32,832 nucleotides of DNA from the NCBI GenBank assembly GCA_021325365.1, contig JAJPHF010000091.1, forward strand, positions 1 through 32,832, given 5' to 3'. The notes beneath the pieces were generated by a model, which saw only the letters and a program-made list of their open reading frames with translations, was not told where the DNA came from and did no database searches. This document shows positions 7,769 through 15,914 of this stretch, in pieces. Made by a program: the position numbers and the translations under genes. Origin of the DNA: Pseudomonadota bacterium. Its GTDB lineage: Bacteria > Chloroflexota > UBA6077 > JAJPHF01. The first letter of the stretch is position 1. The number at the start of each line of letters is the position of its first letter.

Positions 7769-7861
7769 CCGTGCCGCCGCGATCATCCATCCCGGAGATT
7801 GCCCTGAGCTGCCGCCCGACAGCTTGCGGTCATGCCGAATCCGGCGACGGCCTTCCCTATC

Positions 7862-7945
7862 TCCCTCTCCCAGGGGGAGAGGGCGGAGGTGAGGGCGTCT
7901 TACTCCCTCTCCCCCTGGGAGAGGGCGGGGGTGAGGGCGCGCCCC
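7862..7945 (+). repeat. Two tandem pyrimidine/purine palindromic repeats
   Basis: Unit one (7862-7897) has CTCCCTCTCCC-AGG-GGGAGAGGG with tail CGGAGGTGAGGGC. Unit two (about 7902-7945) has CCCTCTCCC-CCT-GGGAGAGGG with tail CGGGGGTGAGGGCGCGCC. The second is followed by CCCCGGCCGG and CGGGCCGGATCGGGTATCA, matching the flank of the unit at 64-150. Confidence 0.8.
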
Positions 7946-8047
7946 GGCCGGCGCACCGCCGGGCCGGATCGGGTATCACGCGAGCCGCCCGGCGCCGCCC
8001 CAAGAGGAGCGGGCGGCGCCGGCCTGCTGTAACGGTGAGCGCGTGTA

Positions 8048-8076
8048 TTGACAGCCCATCCCCGTTGGAGCATGCT
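8048..8076 (+). promoter_or_regulatory. Weak sigma-70-like promoter candidate before the decapeptide-repeat gene
   Basis: A perfect TTGACA (8048-8053) is followed after 17 bases by CATGCT (8071-8076), which matches TATAAT at only three positions. The -35 is rare in this GC-rich sequence and sits 70 bases before the next start codon. The -10 is poor. Confidence 0.3.
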
Positions 8077-8123
8077 GTGCCCGCAGCCGACCGGCGCACG
8101 GCGGCATACGGGAGGATGGGACG

Positions 8124-9557
8124 ATGGCCGAGCAGCAGGGACCGAGGCACGAGCCGGTAACGCAACCCCCGCGACAGGTCTCCCGGGCGCGCCTGCACGC
8201 TCTCGGCGGGGCGGCGCTGGCCGCCTTGGGGCTCTCCCTGACCAGCACGGCGCGGCGGGTGCAGGCAGCGACCGGGGGCAACCTCATCCTGGGGCACAGC
8301 GGCAACGACAGTAATCCGAACCTCGCGGAAAACGCCACCGAGATCCGATTCGATGGGGCCACGGGGCCAGGCGTGGTATTCCTGAGCCAGGCAGACACAA
8401 AGTGGGCCCCCAGCGCCGCCGGCTTCCCAGCAGCGCTAGGCGGGTGGACCTCAACCAACACCAACGTGCCCAACGGCGTCTACGGATCCACGCAGATTGC
8501 CAATGGCACCGGGGTGGTGGGCAATGCGGCTGGGCCCTCGAGCACGGGGGTATTCGGCGTAGGCGCATCCTTCGGGGTCCAGGGCCAAGCGTTAGCGTCG
8601 AATGGCATAGGGGTACAGGGCGAAGCGTTTGCGTCCAATGGCATAGCGGTGCAGGGCACCTCGTTCGGCTCGGGCGGAACAGCGGTCGGAGTGCAGGGTA
8701 CCTCCAGCAGTGGCACCGGGGTACAGGGTCAGTCCACCAGCAGCGTGGGGGTGCTGGGGCAGTCCAACAGCGGCGTGGCCGTGGAGGGCAGCTCCAACGG
8801 CAACGTTGGGGTGCTGGGTGTCTCCAATACCAGCGTCGGCGTCTACGCCAACTCGGTCTCCAGCACCGGCCTCTACGCCACGTCCGGCTCGGGGACCGGC
8901 ATCGTCGCCAGCACGAACAACGGCAACGCGATCCAGGGCGCCTCGAACGGCAACGTTGGTGTGCTCGGCACCTCCAATAGCAGCATCGGCGGCTTCTTCT
9001 CCTCCAGCACCAGCACCGGCCTGTTCGCCTCTGGCCTGAACACGGGCTTTGCGGCCCGCTTCAACGGGCCGGTCCAGGTAAACGGCGCGTTCACGGTGTT
9101 AGGCGGCCCCAAGTCGGCGGCCGTGCCCCACCCGGACGGCTCCTATCGGCGGCTGTACTGCATGGAGAGTCCCGAATCGTGGTTCGGGGACTTCGGGCGG
9201 GGCCAGCTTGCGAACGGGCGGGCTACCGTCGCGATGGACCGCGACTTTGCCGCGCTGGTGCACGGCGCGGATTACTATGTCTTCATCACCCCGCGCGGCG
9301 CGGCAGGGACCCTCTACACCACGGGGCACAGCGCGACCGGCTTCGAGGTCCGCGAGCAAGGCGGCACCAGTAACGTTGCCTTCGACTACCGAGTGGTGGC
9401 GAAGCGTAAGGACATCGCCGGCCCACGCCTCGAGAAAGTGGACGTGCCTGCGACACCGCAGCAGCCCGCGGCGCCTCTGGCCCCGCCCACGATTCCCGCC
9501 GCGCCCCCGCTCCCGGACCTGCCCGCGCCGCGGCCGCACCCGCCGCACCACCCTTAA
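8124..9557 (+). CDS. Exported decapeptide-repeat (beta-structured) surface-type protein
   Basis: The 477-aa protein has an N-terminal export signal (RARLHALGGAALAALGLSL, possibly Tat-dependent) ending near residue 48. Glycine-rich repeats of the form GVxGxSxSxx fill residues about 118-309, and from residue 189 to 299 the GV pair returns every 10 residues without exception. A compact C-terminal domain (about 328-430) contains RRLYCMESPESWFGDFG, YYVFITPRG and FDYRVVAKRKD. A Pro-rich tail follows (440-477). The repeats suggest a stacked beta-fibre or beta-solenoid. Similar C-terminal domains occur at the ends of environmental bacterial repeat proteins, but I cannot name a characterised family. 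Codon use in the repeat region is less GC-biased than in its neighbours (TTA, ATA and GTA appear). The start has GGAGG at 8111-8115. Confidence 0.85.
   Translation: MAEQQGPRHEPVTQPPRQVSRARLHALGGAALAALGLSLTSTARRVQAATGGNLILGHSGNDSNPNLAENATEIRFDGATGPGVVFLSQADTKWAPSAAGFPAALGGWTSTNTNVPNGVYGSTQIANGTGVVGNAAGPSSTGVFGVGASFGVQGQALASNGIGVQGEAFASNGIAVQGTSFGSGGTAVGVQGTSSSGTGVQGQSTSSVGVLGQSNSGVAVEGSSNGNVGVLGVSNTSVGVYANSVSSTGLYATSGSGTGIVASTNNGNAIQGASNGNVGVLGTSNSSIGGFFSSSTSTGLFASGLNTGFAARFNGPVQVNGAFTVLGGPKSAAVPHPDGSYRRLYCMESPESWFGDFGRGQLANGRATVAMDRDFAALVHGADYYVFITPRGAAGTLYTTGHSATGFEVREQGGTSNVAFDYRVVAKRKDIAGPRLEKVDVPATPQQPAAPLAPPTIPAAPPLPDLPAPRPHPPHHP
8475..9050 (+). repeat. In-gene decapeptide repeat array
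   Basis: About 18 units are visible. The first six are spaced 9-14 residues apart and the remaining twelve exactly 10. A near-identical 36-bp tandem pair lies at about 8588-8660. A higher-order repeat of 150 bp (five units) links residues 221-240 to 271-290, where SNGNVGVLG recurs. The array has grown by both single-unit and block duplication. Confidence 0.8.
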
Positions 9558-9734
9558 CCCCCACCCCTCGCACCCCGGCGACGCCTCCCTCGCGTCCCGC
9601 CCCCGATACCGAGTGACGCCTGTCACTTCACGCACGCGGCCGACAATCAAGCAGGCGAGGCTGGTGTGAAGCGGAAGCGTTAGCCGTCAGTCGGTATGAG
9701 AGAGGAGCGACGCTCGCAGTCTTCCGCGTCGCCG

Positions 9735-9850
9735 GGTGAGGGCGCCCCTCCGTCCTCCCCCTCTCCCCCTGGGAGAGGGTCGGGGTGAGGGCCGGTCTCT
9801 CCCCCTCTCCCCCTGGGCGAGGGCGCACCCCGGCAGCCCAGCCGCCCCCA
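9735..9850 (+). repeat. Two pyrimidine/purine palindromic repeats with composite tail
   Basis: CCCTCTCCC-CCT-GGGAGAGGG with tail TCGGGGTGAGGGC lies at about 9758-9790. A second unit with one altered arm (GGGCGAGGG) follows, with tail GCGCACCCCGGCAGCCCAGCC similar to 100-120. These occupy the first half of the 624-bp gap between 9558 and 10181. Confidence 0.75.
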
Positions 9851-9943
9851 TGGCACGGTTCTTGCGCGCGCGGCGTGGCTCTGACAGTACGACCACGCCC
9901 GGCTTGTGATACGTCTGGAACATCGGCGAGGGACGCAGGTGCG

Positions 9944-9972
9944 TTGACGAAACGCCAGTTAGCGGGTATCCT
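9944..9972 (+). promoter_or_regulatory. Sigma-70-type promoter with a long leader before the 3D-domain gene
   Basis: TTGACG (9944-9949), a 17-base spacer and TATCCT (9967-9972) make one of the best -35/-10 pairs in the window. Transcription from near 9979 would give a leader of about 200 nt before the start at 10182. No known riboswitch consensus was recognised in that leader. It includes the antisense of a 23S rRNA-like stretch. Confidence 0.55.
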
Positions 9973-9979
9973 GGTCCTG

Positions 9980-10100
9980 TTGTAAGCGTTCAGATGGAGC
10001 GAGGCGGCGCGCGACGGCCTCTCGTACTAGGGGACGAGACGCCCACAGGTCGCCGCCCAGCGGCCAAGACTGGCCCGACGAGCCCAACTAAATCTCCTCT
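9980..10100 (-). pseudogene. Possible degraded 23S rRNA 3'-domain fragment (sarcin-ricin loop region)
   Basis: On the minus strand positions 10031-10018 read CCTAGTACGAGAGG, an exact 14-base match to the sarcin-ricin loop region of bacterial 23S rRNA. Three weaker matches sit in the order and orientation expected for 23S: GTGGGCG at 10046-10040 on its 5' side, a stretch near 10100-10060 resembling the CCCA/CGACG/ACTG segment further 5', and CTGAACGCTTACAA at 9993-9980 on its 3' side (compare CTGAACGCATCTAA). Spacings are shorter than in an intact gene, so this would be a deleted relic. The rRNA comparison is from memory and has not been aligned. Confidence 0.4.
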
Positions 10101-10181
10101 CCTCGCTCCTCAGCTCCCCATCATATTCAACCCCCCGGATTGGGGTGTGCCCGGCTGTGTGCCGGGCGCCGACGGAGGGCT

Positions 10182-10841
10182 ATGAGCCGCTTGTTTGTTG
10201 CCGCCAGCACGCTCGCCGTGTTCGCGGTATCCTGGATCACGCCGCTGGGTAGCGGGATGGGCATCGCACGCGCCCAGGACGACCTGGCCGTCGGCCGCAC
10301 CGCGGTGGTCGCCAATACCGGCGGCGACGGCCTGCAGTTGCGGGGCGGCGCCGGGCTGAGCTACCCCGCACAGGGCACGCTGCGCGACGGCACCCGCGTG
10401 CAGATCGCCGAGGGGCCGCAGTCCGCCGACGGCCATGTGTGGTACCGGGTGACGGCCGGCTCCGCGGGCGGCTGGGCGTCGGCCCGCTACCTCACCGCGA
10501 GCGACGACCGCGCCACGCTCGCCGCGGCCAGCGCCGCCCGCGGCCCCCTCCCGCCGTCGAGCGGCCGCGCGCTGCAGGTGCGCGTCATGGGCTACAACCT
10601 CGGCAGCGGCTCGCGCACCGCGACCGGCACGACGCCGCGCTTCGGCACGGTGGCCGTCGATCCCCAGGTCATCCCGCTCGGCTCGCGCCTGACGATCGAG
10701 GGCTTCGAGGGCACGGTGTTCGTGGCCGAGGACACCGGCGGCGCCGTGCGCGGCAACGTCGTCGACATCTGGTTCGACGACCCCGCCGCCGCGCGAGGCT
10801 TCGGCACGCAGAACCGCACCGTCACGATCCTCGACCGCTAG
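10182..10841 (+). CDS. Secreted SH3b-3D domain protein (cell-wall associated)
   Basis: The 219-aa protein has a signal peptide (residues 1 to about 31, ending ARAQ-DD). A bacterial SH3 domain (about 36-91) contains LQLRGGAGLSYPAQGTL and WYRV...GGWASARYL. After an Ala/Pro linker comes a 3D domain (about 131-217) with VMGYNLG, VDPQVIPLGS, VFVAEDTGG and VVDIWF, giving the three conserved aspartates. 3D domains share the double-psi barrel of MltA-type lytic transglycosylases and are found in resuscitation-promoting and wall-remodelling proteins, so a peptidoglycan role is likely. GGAGG at 10174-10178 sits close to ATG 10182. Upstream initiation at 10140 would bury the signal peptide. It is expressed from a probable promoter 200 nt upstream and ends at a hairpin at 10965. 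Confidence 0.88.
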   Translation: MSRLFVAASTLAVFAVSWITPLGSGMGIARAQDDLAVGRTAVVANTGGDGLQLRGGAGLSYPAQGTLRDGTRVQIAEGPQSADGHVWYRVTAGSAGGWASARYLTASDDRATLAAASAARGPLPPSSGRALQVRVMGYNLGSGSRTATGTTPRFGTVAVDPQVIPLGSRLTIEGFEGTVFVAEDTGGAVRGNVVDIWFDDPAAARGFGTQNRTVTILDR

Positions 10842-10964
10842 CCTCGTCCCCTAACGCGCCCTGCCGATCGGGTGAGCGGCCACGATGACGTAGCGGCCGG
10901 CCTGGTGCCCGCCGGCGGGCTAGAGCCTCTTCGGGCTGTAAATCTCTCTAGCTCCACTGAACCG

Positions 10965-11000
10965 AAGAGCGCCGACACCCATTCCGGTGTCGGCGCTCTT
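10965..11000. terminator. Perfect 15-bp hairpin between convergent genes
   Basis: AAGAGCGCCGACACC and its exact complement surround the 6-base loop CATTCC. It lies between the end of the 3D-domain gene and the end of rho, so it can serve both strands. Neither side has a T-tract. Confidence 0.8.
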
Positions 11001-11160
11001 GGTGCTTAGAGCAGCTCACACGCGAGGTGAGCAGCCAGCGTCTCGTAGGGGCGGGTTTCATGCCCGCCCGCGGCCTGTGGCGCGGAATACGGCAAGCGCC
11101 ACTGCCGCCGCCCCGGCGTTAGCCGACCGCTCAGCCTGGCTGCAAACTGCGGTAGCGCAG
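11001..11160. repeat. Dispersed TAGGGGC hairpin repeat, copy B
   Basis: The copy begins GGTGCTTAGAGCAGCT, immediately after the terminator, and carries two hairpins: GGGCGGG-TTTCATG-CCCGCCC and GTGGCGC-GGAATACGGCAA-GCGCCAC (about 11077-11102). It ends CTGGCTGCAAACTGC. The central 75 bp are nearly identical to copy C at 26819. With the terminator it fills the gap 10842-11175. Confidence 0.85.
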
Positions 11161-11175
11161 CGAGCTAGCGGCCGC

Positions 11176-12423
11176 TCACGCCTGCTTGGTGAGGTTCGCC
11201 AGGAACTCGCGGTTGTTGGCGGTCTTCCCCAGGCGGTTGAGCAGCGCCTCGATGGCGTCCGACGACCCGATCTGCGCCAACATGCGGCGCATCAGCCACA
11301 CCTGCTGCAGCGTCTGCTCGCTCATCAGCAGCTCCTCGCGGCGCGTGCCCGAGCGCAGCACGTCGATCGCCGGGAAGATGCGACGCTCGCCCAGCTTGCG
11401 GTCGAGGTGCAGCTCCATGTTGCCCGTGCCCTTGAACTCCTCGTAGATCACGTCGTCCATGCGGCTCCCCGTGTCCACGAGGCACGTCGCCATGATCGTC
11501 AGGCTGCCGCCCTCCTCGATCTTGCGGGCCGCGCCGAAGAACCGCTTCGGCGGGTACAGGGCCACCGGGTCAATGCCGCCAGACAGCGTGCGCCCGCTCG
11601 GCGGCACCGCGAGGTTGTAGGCGCGCGTCAGGCGGGTGATGCTGTCCAGCAGGATCACCACGTCCCGGCCGCCCTCGACGAGGCGCTTGGCGCGGTTCAG
11701 CGCCATCTCCGCCACCGCCGTGTGGTCCTCCACCGGCTCGTCGAACGTCGAGCTGGCCACCTCGGCGCGCACCGACCGCTTCATGTCGGTCACTTCTTCG
11801 GGCCGCTCGCCGATCAGCACCACCATCAGGTGGACTTCGGGATAGTTCGTCGTCACCCCATTGGCGATGTGCTTCAGCACCGTCGTCTTGCCCGCCTTCG
11901 GCGGCGACACGATCAGCCCGCGCTGGCCGCGGCCGATCGGCGACACGAGGTTGATCAGACGCTGGGTCAGGTTGTTGGGCACCGTCTCCAGGTCGAGCAT
12001 CTCGCGCGGGAAGATCGGCGTGAGCGTGTCGAAATGCGGGCGGCGCTTGGCGACCTCGGGATCGAGGCCGTTCACCGCCTCCACGCGCAGCAGACCGTGG
12101 TACTTCTCGCTGTCCTTCGGCGGCCGCACTTGCCCCGTCACCATGTCGCCGGTGCGCAGCCCGAAGCGCCGAATCTGCGACTGCGAAACGTACACGTCGT
12201 TCGGGCCGGGCAGGTAGCGCTCCTGGCGGAGGAAACCGTAGCCGTCGTCGACGATGTCGAGGATGCCGCCGCTGAAGATGTTGCCCTGCTGCTCGGTCTG
12301 GGCCTGAAGCAGGCGGAAAATCAGGTCCTGCTTCCGCAGCGTGGTGATGCCGTGCACCCCCAGCTCGCGGGCCATGTCCTGCAGCTCGTCACGGGTCTTG
12401 GCTTCGAGTTCGGAAAGGTTCAC
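11176..12423 (-). CDS. rho: Transcription termination factor Rho
   Basis: The 415-aa RNA-dependent ATPase/helicase is of typical size. The Rho N-terminal helical domain is at residues about 1-45, and the cold-shock-like RNA-binding domain at about 50-120 includes [14 protein letters not shown]. The RecA-like motor has Walker [10 protein letters not shown] at 173-181, [11 protein letters not shown], the Walker B-like [10 protein letters not shown], and the R-loop region SGGIDPVAL. The start is GTG at 12423 with GGAG (12433-12430) six bases away. A strong TTGCCG-17-TATAAT promoter on this strand begins about 245 nt upstream. Such a long leader fits the autoregulated rho leaders known elsewhere, but no specific attenuator was identified. 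It converges on the 3D-domain gene across the hairpin at 10965. Confidence 0.98.
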   Translation of the reverse strand: MNLSELEAKTRDELQDMARELGVHGITTLRKQDLIFRLLQAQTEQQGNIFSGGILDIVDDGYGFLRQERYLPGPNDVYVSQSQIRRFGLRTGDMVTGQVRPPKDSEKYHGLLRVEAVNGLDPEVAKRRPHFDTLTPIFPREMLDLETVPNNLTQRLINLVSPIGRGQRGLIVSPPKAGKTTVLKHIANGVTTNYPEVHLMVVLIGERPEEVTDMKRSVRAEVASSTFDEPVEDHTAVAEMALNRAKRLVEGGRDVVILLDSITRLTRAYNLAVPPSGRTLSGGIDPVALYPPKRFFGAARKIEEGGSLTIMATCLVDTGSRMDDVIYEEFKGTGNMELHLDRKLGERRIFPAIDVLRSGTRREELLMSEQTLQQVWLMRRMLAQIGSSDAIEALLNRLGKTANNREFLANLTKQA

Positions 12424-12672
12424 TGAGCGCTCCGGCTGGCCTCAACGGGACCGTGCGCACGGCGGCGGTGTGCCGGCGGCACCCGGCTGAGGCGGTTGCA
12501 ACTATGGGTCTGGTCTCGTCTCGCTTACCCAATGGACGTGGAAAACGATCATGACGGGGCGGCATGGGTTCCGGGACCGGCACTGCGGAGGGACGGAGAA
12601 GAGGTCCAAGGCGCTGTGCGGAGCCCGTGGGCCGACGAGAGCGCCTCACGCTGTACGGGAACCCACGCCGGG

Positions 12673-12701
12673 ATTATAGCACCGTCTGCCAGGCTCGGCA
12701 A
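12673..12701 (-). promoter_or_regulatory. Promoter of rho
   Basis: Read on the minus strand, TTGCCG (12701-12696), a 17-base spacer and TATAAT (12678-12673) with an upstream TGC form an extended -10 promoter. The start point would be near 12666, leaving a leader of about 240 nt to the GTG codon. This is the strongest promoter match in the window. Confidence 0.7.
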
Positions 12702-12989
12702 TACTTCGCCGCAACTCGCGCGTCCTCGAATCTGCGGCGCCGCCGCGGCCCGGCGCTCCCCTCGCATCCGGACCGCCGGAGACACGCTCGGCGCCCGTTC
12801 ATGCCGTGTAACGGATTCCCATTGTCCACGTTTAGTTAGGTGGCCACCACGGGGTTGCCGGTAAGCCCGGGTGCCCGCGGTGGTACTGCGCGCGCAATCT
12901 GCTAGCACGCGCGCTCCCACGCGTCGCCGGGTCACTTCACAGGCCAGCATTCGTTCGCGGCGAGCAAATCTCTCAGGGTAGGTGTCCGA
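12702..12989. other. Noncoding spacer between the rho promoter and the multicopper oxidase gene
   Basis: No gene was found. A stem CCACC-x-CGGG with CCCG-x-GGTGG lies around 12846-12886. Only a weak ribosome-binding site (AGGGTAGG, about 12975-12982) precedes the ATG at 12990. I saw no convincing -35/-10 pair for the oxidase and no recognisable copper-responsive operator. Confidence 0.4.
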
Positions 12990-15914
12990 ATGCGCAATCC
13001 ATCCCGCGCGCGCCGGGGGTGGCGCCTGCTGTTAGCCGCCCCGCTCGTGCTCAGTCTCGCGGGCCCAGCAATCATTCTCGCGCAGGCGCCCGACGCCAGC
13101 ATCGTCGAGCGCACGAATCAGGTCGAGTATTCGCCCGCCGGCAGCGATCAGTGGGAGGCCGCGCCGGCCGACGTCACGCTGGCGCCCGGCGACCGCCTGC
13201 GCACCGGCGCGGGCAGCCGTGCGCGCGTCAGCTTCTTCGACGGCACGACGACCGCGCTCGGCGCCAGCGCCGGCATTCGCGTGGACCAGCTCGATGCCGA
13301 CCCCGCGCGCATCAAGCTCACCCAGGTCTCCGGGGTCACCCAGGCCCAGGTGCCGCCGGATGGCGCGGACGCGCGCTACGCGGTCGAGACGCGGTCGCTC
13401 ACCGTCCGCGCGCCCGGGGCGACCTGTCCGTGGGTGCGCGTGGCGGCCGATGGCTCGATCCTGGTGCGTAACTACGGCGCCGGCCCGGGCCCGGCCGTCG
13501 AGCCGCAGCCCGTGCAGGACGTGGTCTACACCCCGGCGCCCGTCCCCGGCCCGTCGGGGCCAGTGCCCGTGCCCATGCCCCAGGTCGTGACGGTCCTCAA
13601 GCAGATGCCGCCCAGCACCGCGCCCGACGAGCAGCCGCTCCTCACCTGCGGCCCGGGCGCCGCCTCGGCCCACGCGCCCGCCGGCCAGACCGACACGGCA
13701 GCCGTGAGCGCGGCGGATCTGCCCACCATTCGGCTGGGCGACGTGCCGCTCGCGGCGCCCCTGCTGGGCAGCGTGGTGGCCGCGGCGCCCGCGGACGCCC
13801 CGGCGCCGCAGAGCGCGCCGGCGCTCACGGTGACCGGGGCCGGCGGCGCCGCCGTCCAGGTGCCGGTCGGTTACGAGACGCAAATGCAGCCGGGCCAGCC
13901 GCCCAGCGCCGCGGCGCCGATCGGCACCGCGGCCGCTCAGGCCGCCGCCCGCGCGGCCTCCTTGCTCGCCGTCCAGCAAGCCGGCGCGGCCGCCCAGCAG
14001 GCCGGCGCCGCGGTCGCCCAGGGTCAGGCCGCCGCGGCCCTCGCCGGCGCCACGGCCGCCCTTGGCAATGCCATCCAGGCCATGCGCGTCGGCGAGCTGT
14101 TGCAGACGATTACCCTGCCCACGGCCGTGCCGGCGCCCGCGGCGCCCCCGCCGCCCCCGGCCCCCGGCGTCCAGAACCCCTGTACGATGGTCGTCGGCGG
14201 CCAGTGCAGCATAGCGGGGACCGGGTTTTTCGGTCAGTGTACGAAAATTGGCTCGATGTCGTGCAGCGTCACCGTGTCCCTTGCCGGCGCGGGGCTGACC
14301 GGCAAGGCCGCCGTGTCGCCCGTCGTGGTGTTCGTCACGACCAAAGGCGCCGAGTCCCTGCCCTGCACGCCGCCCATCCCCGGCGCGCCGACCTTCACCT
14401 GCCTCGGCACCGTGCAGGGCGACGTGGGCCAGAGCACGACGGTGTCCGTCACCTACGCGCCAGGCACCTCCCTGTCGGGAACGGCGACGGTCGCTAGCCC
14501 GAACGACCTCATCGAGCCGCCCGTCCGCGCCAGCGTCGCCGGCGTGCTGAACACGACCCTGGCCGCGCGCTACGGCCCGGTCGTCGTGGCGGGCAAGACG
14601 GTCCTCGCCGAGTCGTACGAGAGCAGCTATCCCGGCCCCACCCTCCGCTTCCGCCCCGGCGATCTGCTGCGCGTCCGCCTGGACAACCAGCTTCCCGCGG
14701 CGCCGTTCGACGTCGTCCCATCGCTCGCCCTCAGCGCCGGCAAGCAGCCCGTCCACGATGCCGCCCACGACGCCCACGACACGGGCCTCGACTTCACGAA
14801 CCTGCACGTTCACGGCATGCACGTCTCCCCGGTGGGCAACGGCGACAACATCTTCCTGAGCTTCAATCCGGGCCAGTCCAACCAGTACGAGTACCCGATC
14901 CCCCCCAACCAGCCGTCCGGGCTCTACTGGTATCATCCGCACCGCCACGGCCTGACCGACCAGCAGGACGGCTTCGGCATGATGGGCGCCATGATCGTCG
15001 AGGGCGCGATCGACCGCATTCCCGGCGTCGCCGGCCTGCGCGAGCGCCTGCTCATCATCCACGCGACGCAGATCACGCCGCAGGGCACCGTCGTGCCGGG
15101 CGACCAGCAGGACCCGAACCAGTACATCCGCACCGTGAACAGCCAGCTCAGCCCCATCATCCACATCCAGCCGGGCGAGACGCAGCGCTGGCGCATCGGC
15201 AACACCAGCGCCGACAGCTTCCTCAACATCGCGCTCGACGGGAACCTGCTGTACCAGATCGCCAGCGACGGCAACACCTGGGACCGGCCGGTCGGCCAGA
15301 CCAGCATCGTCCTGTCCCCCGCCTCGCGCGCCGAGGTACTGGTCCAGTGCAAGACCCCGGGCACCTCCATCTTCCGCACCCTGGCCTACACCCAGGGGTT
15401 CATCAACACGCCGAACGTGCCGCTGGCGACCGTGGTCTGCGACGGCCCCGCGTGGACCCCGCAGCCGCTCCCGACCACCCTGCTGCCCGTGGTCGACCAG
15501 CGCACGCTGCCCCTCACCGGCAACGGCGGCCAGGTGCGCGTCGTGCGCTTCCAGGAGCTAGGCTCGCCGCCCTGCCCGCCGAACGGGTTCTGCCCCGTCA
15601 TCGACGGCAAGCCCTTCGACCCCAACCGCGTGGACATCCAGGTCAAGCTCGGCACCACCGAGGAGTGGCTCGTCACCAACGAGTCGACCGAGGAGCACCC
15701 CTTCCACATCCACCAGAACCCCTTCCAGGTCGTCGCCGTGAACGAGCAGCCGGTGGACTTCCACGGCTACCTGGACACCGTGTCGCTGCCGATCCACGGC
15801 TCCGTCCGCATGCGGATGACGTTCGAGGACTACATCGGGAAGTTCGTCATCCACTGCCACATCCTCGGCCACGAGGACGCCGGCATGATGGCGGTCGTCG
15901 AGGTCGTCCCCTGA
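12990..15914 (+). CDS. Exported multicopper oxidase with N-terminal FecR-like domain
   Basis: The 974-aa protein is about twice the length of a normal multicopper oxidase. A signal peptide (1 to about 31) is followed by a FecR-like domain (about 40-160), seen in LAPGDRLRTGAGSRARVSFF and DGTTTALGASAGIRVDQL. An Ala/Pro-rich linker (165-395) includes an Ala/Gln-rich helical stretch at 310-365. A Cys-containing beta domain spans about 397-505, and cupredoxin domains span 510-974. All copper motifs are intact: H606/H608 (HVHG), H649/H651 (HPHRHG), H903/H906/H908 (HPFHIH), and H955-C956-H957...H961...M966 (HCHILGHEDAGM) with Met as axial type-1 ligand. It should oxidise a metal or phenolic substrate with O2 outside the membrane. 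Bilirubin oxidase/CotA-like or metal oxidation cannot be separated by sight. Confidence 0.93.
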   Translation: MRNPSRARRGWRLLLAAPLVLSLAGPAIILAQAPDASIVERTNQVEYSPAGSDQWEAAPADVTLAPGDRLRTGAGSRARVSFFDGTTTALGASAGIRVDQLDADPARIKLTQVSGVTQAQVPPDGADARYAVETRSLTVRAPGATCPWVRVAADGSILVRNYGAGPGPAVEPQPVQDVVYTPAPVPGPSGPVPVPMPQVVTVLKQMPPSTAPDEQPLLTCGPGAASAHAPAGQTDTAAVSAADLPTIRLGDVPLAAPLLGSVVAAAPADAPAPQSAPALTVTGAGGAAVQVPVGYETQMQPGQPPSAAAPIGTAAAQAAARAASLLAVQQAGAAAQQAGAAVAQGQAAAALAGATAALGNAIQAMRVGELLQTITLPTAVPAPAAPPPPPAPGVQNPCTMVVGGQCSIAGTGFFGQCTKIGSMSCSVTVSLAGAGLTGKAAVSPVVVFVTTKGAESLPCTPPIPGAPTFTCLGTVQGDVGQSTTVSVTYAPGTSLSGTATVASPNDLIEPPVRASVAGVLNTTLAARYGPVVVAGKTVLAESYESSYPGPTLRFRPGDLLRVRLDNQLPAAPFDVVPSLALSAGKQPVHDAAHDAHDTGLDFTNLHVHGMHVSPVGNGDNIFLSFNPGQSNQYEYPIPPNQPSGLYWYHPHRHGLTDQQDGFGMMGAMIVEGAIDRIPGVAGLRERLLIIHATQITPQGTVVPGDQQDPNQYIRTVNSQLSPIIHIQPGETQRWRIGNTSADSFLNIALDGNLLYQIASDGNTWDRPVGQTSIVLSPASRAEVLVQCKTPGTSIFRTLAYTQGFINTPNVPLATVVCDGPAWTPQPLPTTLLPVVDQRTLPLTGNGGQVRVVRFQELGSPPCPPNGFCPVIDGKPFDPNRVDIQVKLGTTEEWLVTNESTEEHPFHIHQNPFQVVAVNEQPVDFHGYLDTVSLPIHGSVRMRMTFEDYIGKFVIHCHILGHEDAGMMAVVEVVP

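Noticed and set aside
7671..7945. CRISPR-like array
   Set aside because: The units are palindromic, irregularly spaced and scattered through the window, without unique spacers of constant length or cas genes.
7771..8160. A 129-codon plus-strand frame across the repeats before the decapeptide gene
   Set aside because: It consists mostly of translated palindromic repeats and overlaps the start of the real gene in another frame.
9979..10181. c-di-AMP (ydaO-type) riboswitch before the 3D-domain gene
   Set aside because: Such riboswitches are known upstream of wall-remodelling genes and the leader is long enough, but I could not find the conserved ydaO core segments.
9994..10185. A 63-codon frame in the leader of the 3D-domain gene
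   Set aside because: It has no ribosome-binding site and a low-complexity product, and it overlaps the 23S-like stretch and the true start region.
12496..12864. Open frames in the region upstream of rho
   Set aside because: They cross the rho promoter and leader, are Arg/Pro-rich, and lack ribosome-binding sites or domains.
13032..15164. A 710-codon open frame on the minus strand within the multicopper oxidase gene
   Set aside because: It is Arg/His/Gly-rich with no domain, and the opposite strand encodes all copper ligands. It is a GC-rich antisense shadow, as are the other long opposite-strand frames over genes at 2481, 6466, 21133, 24694 and 30324.
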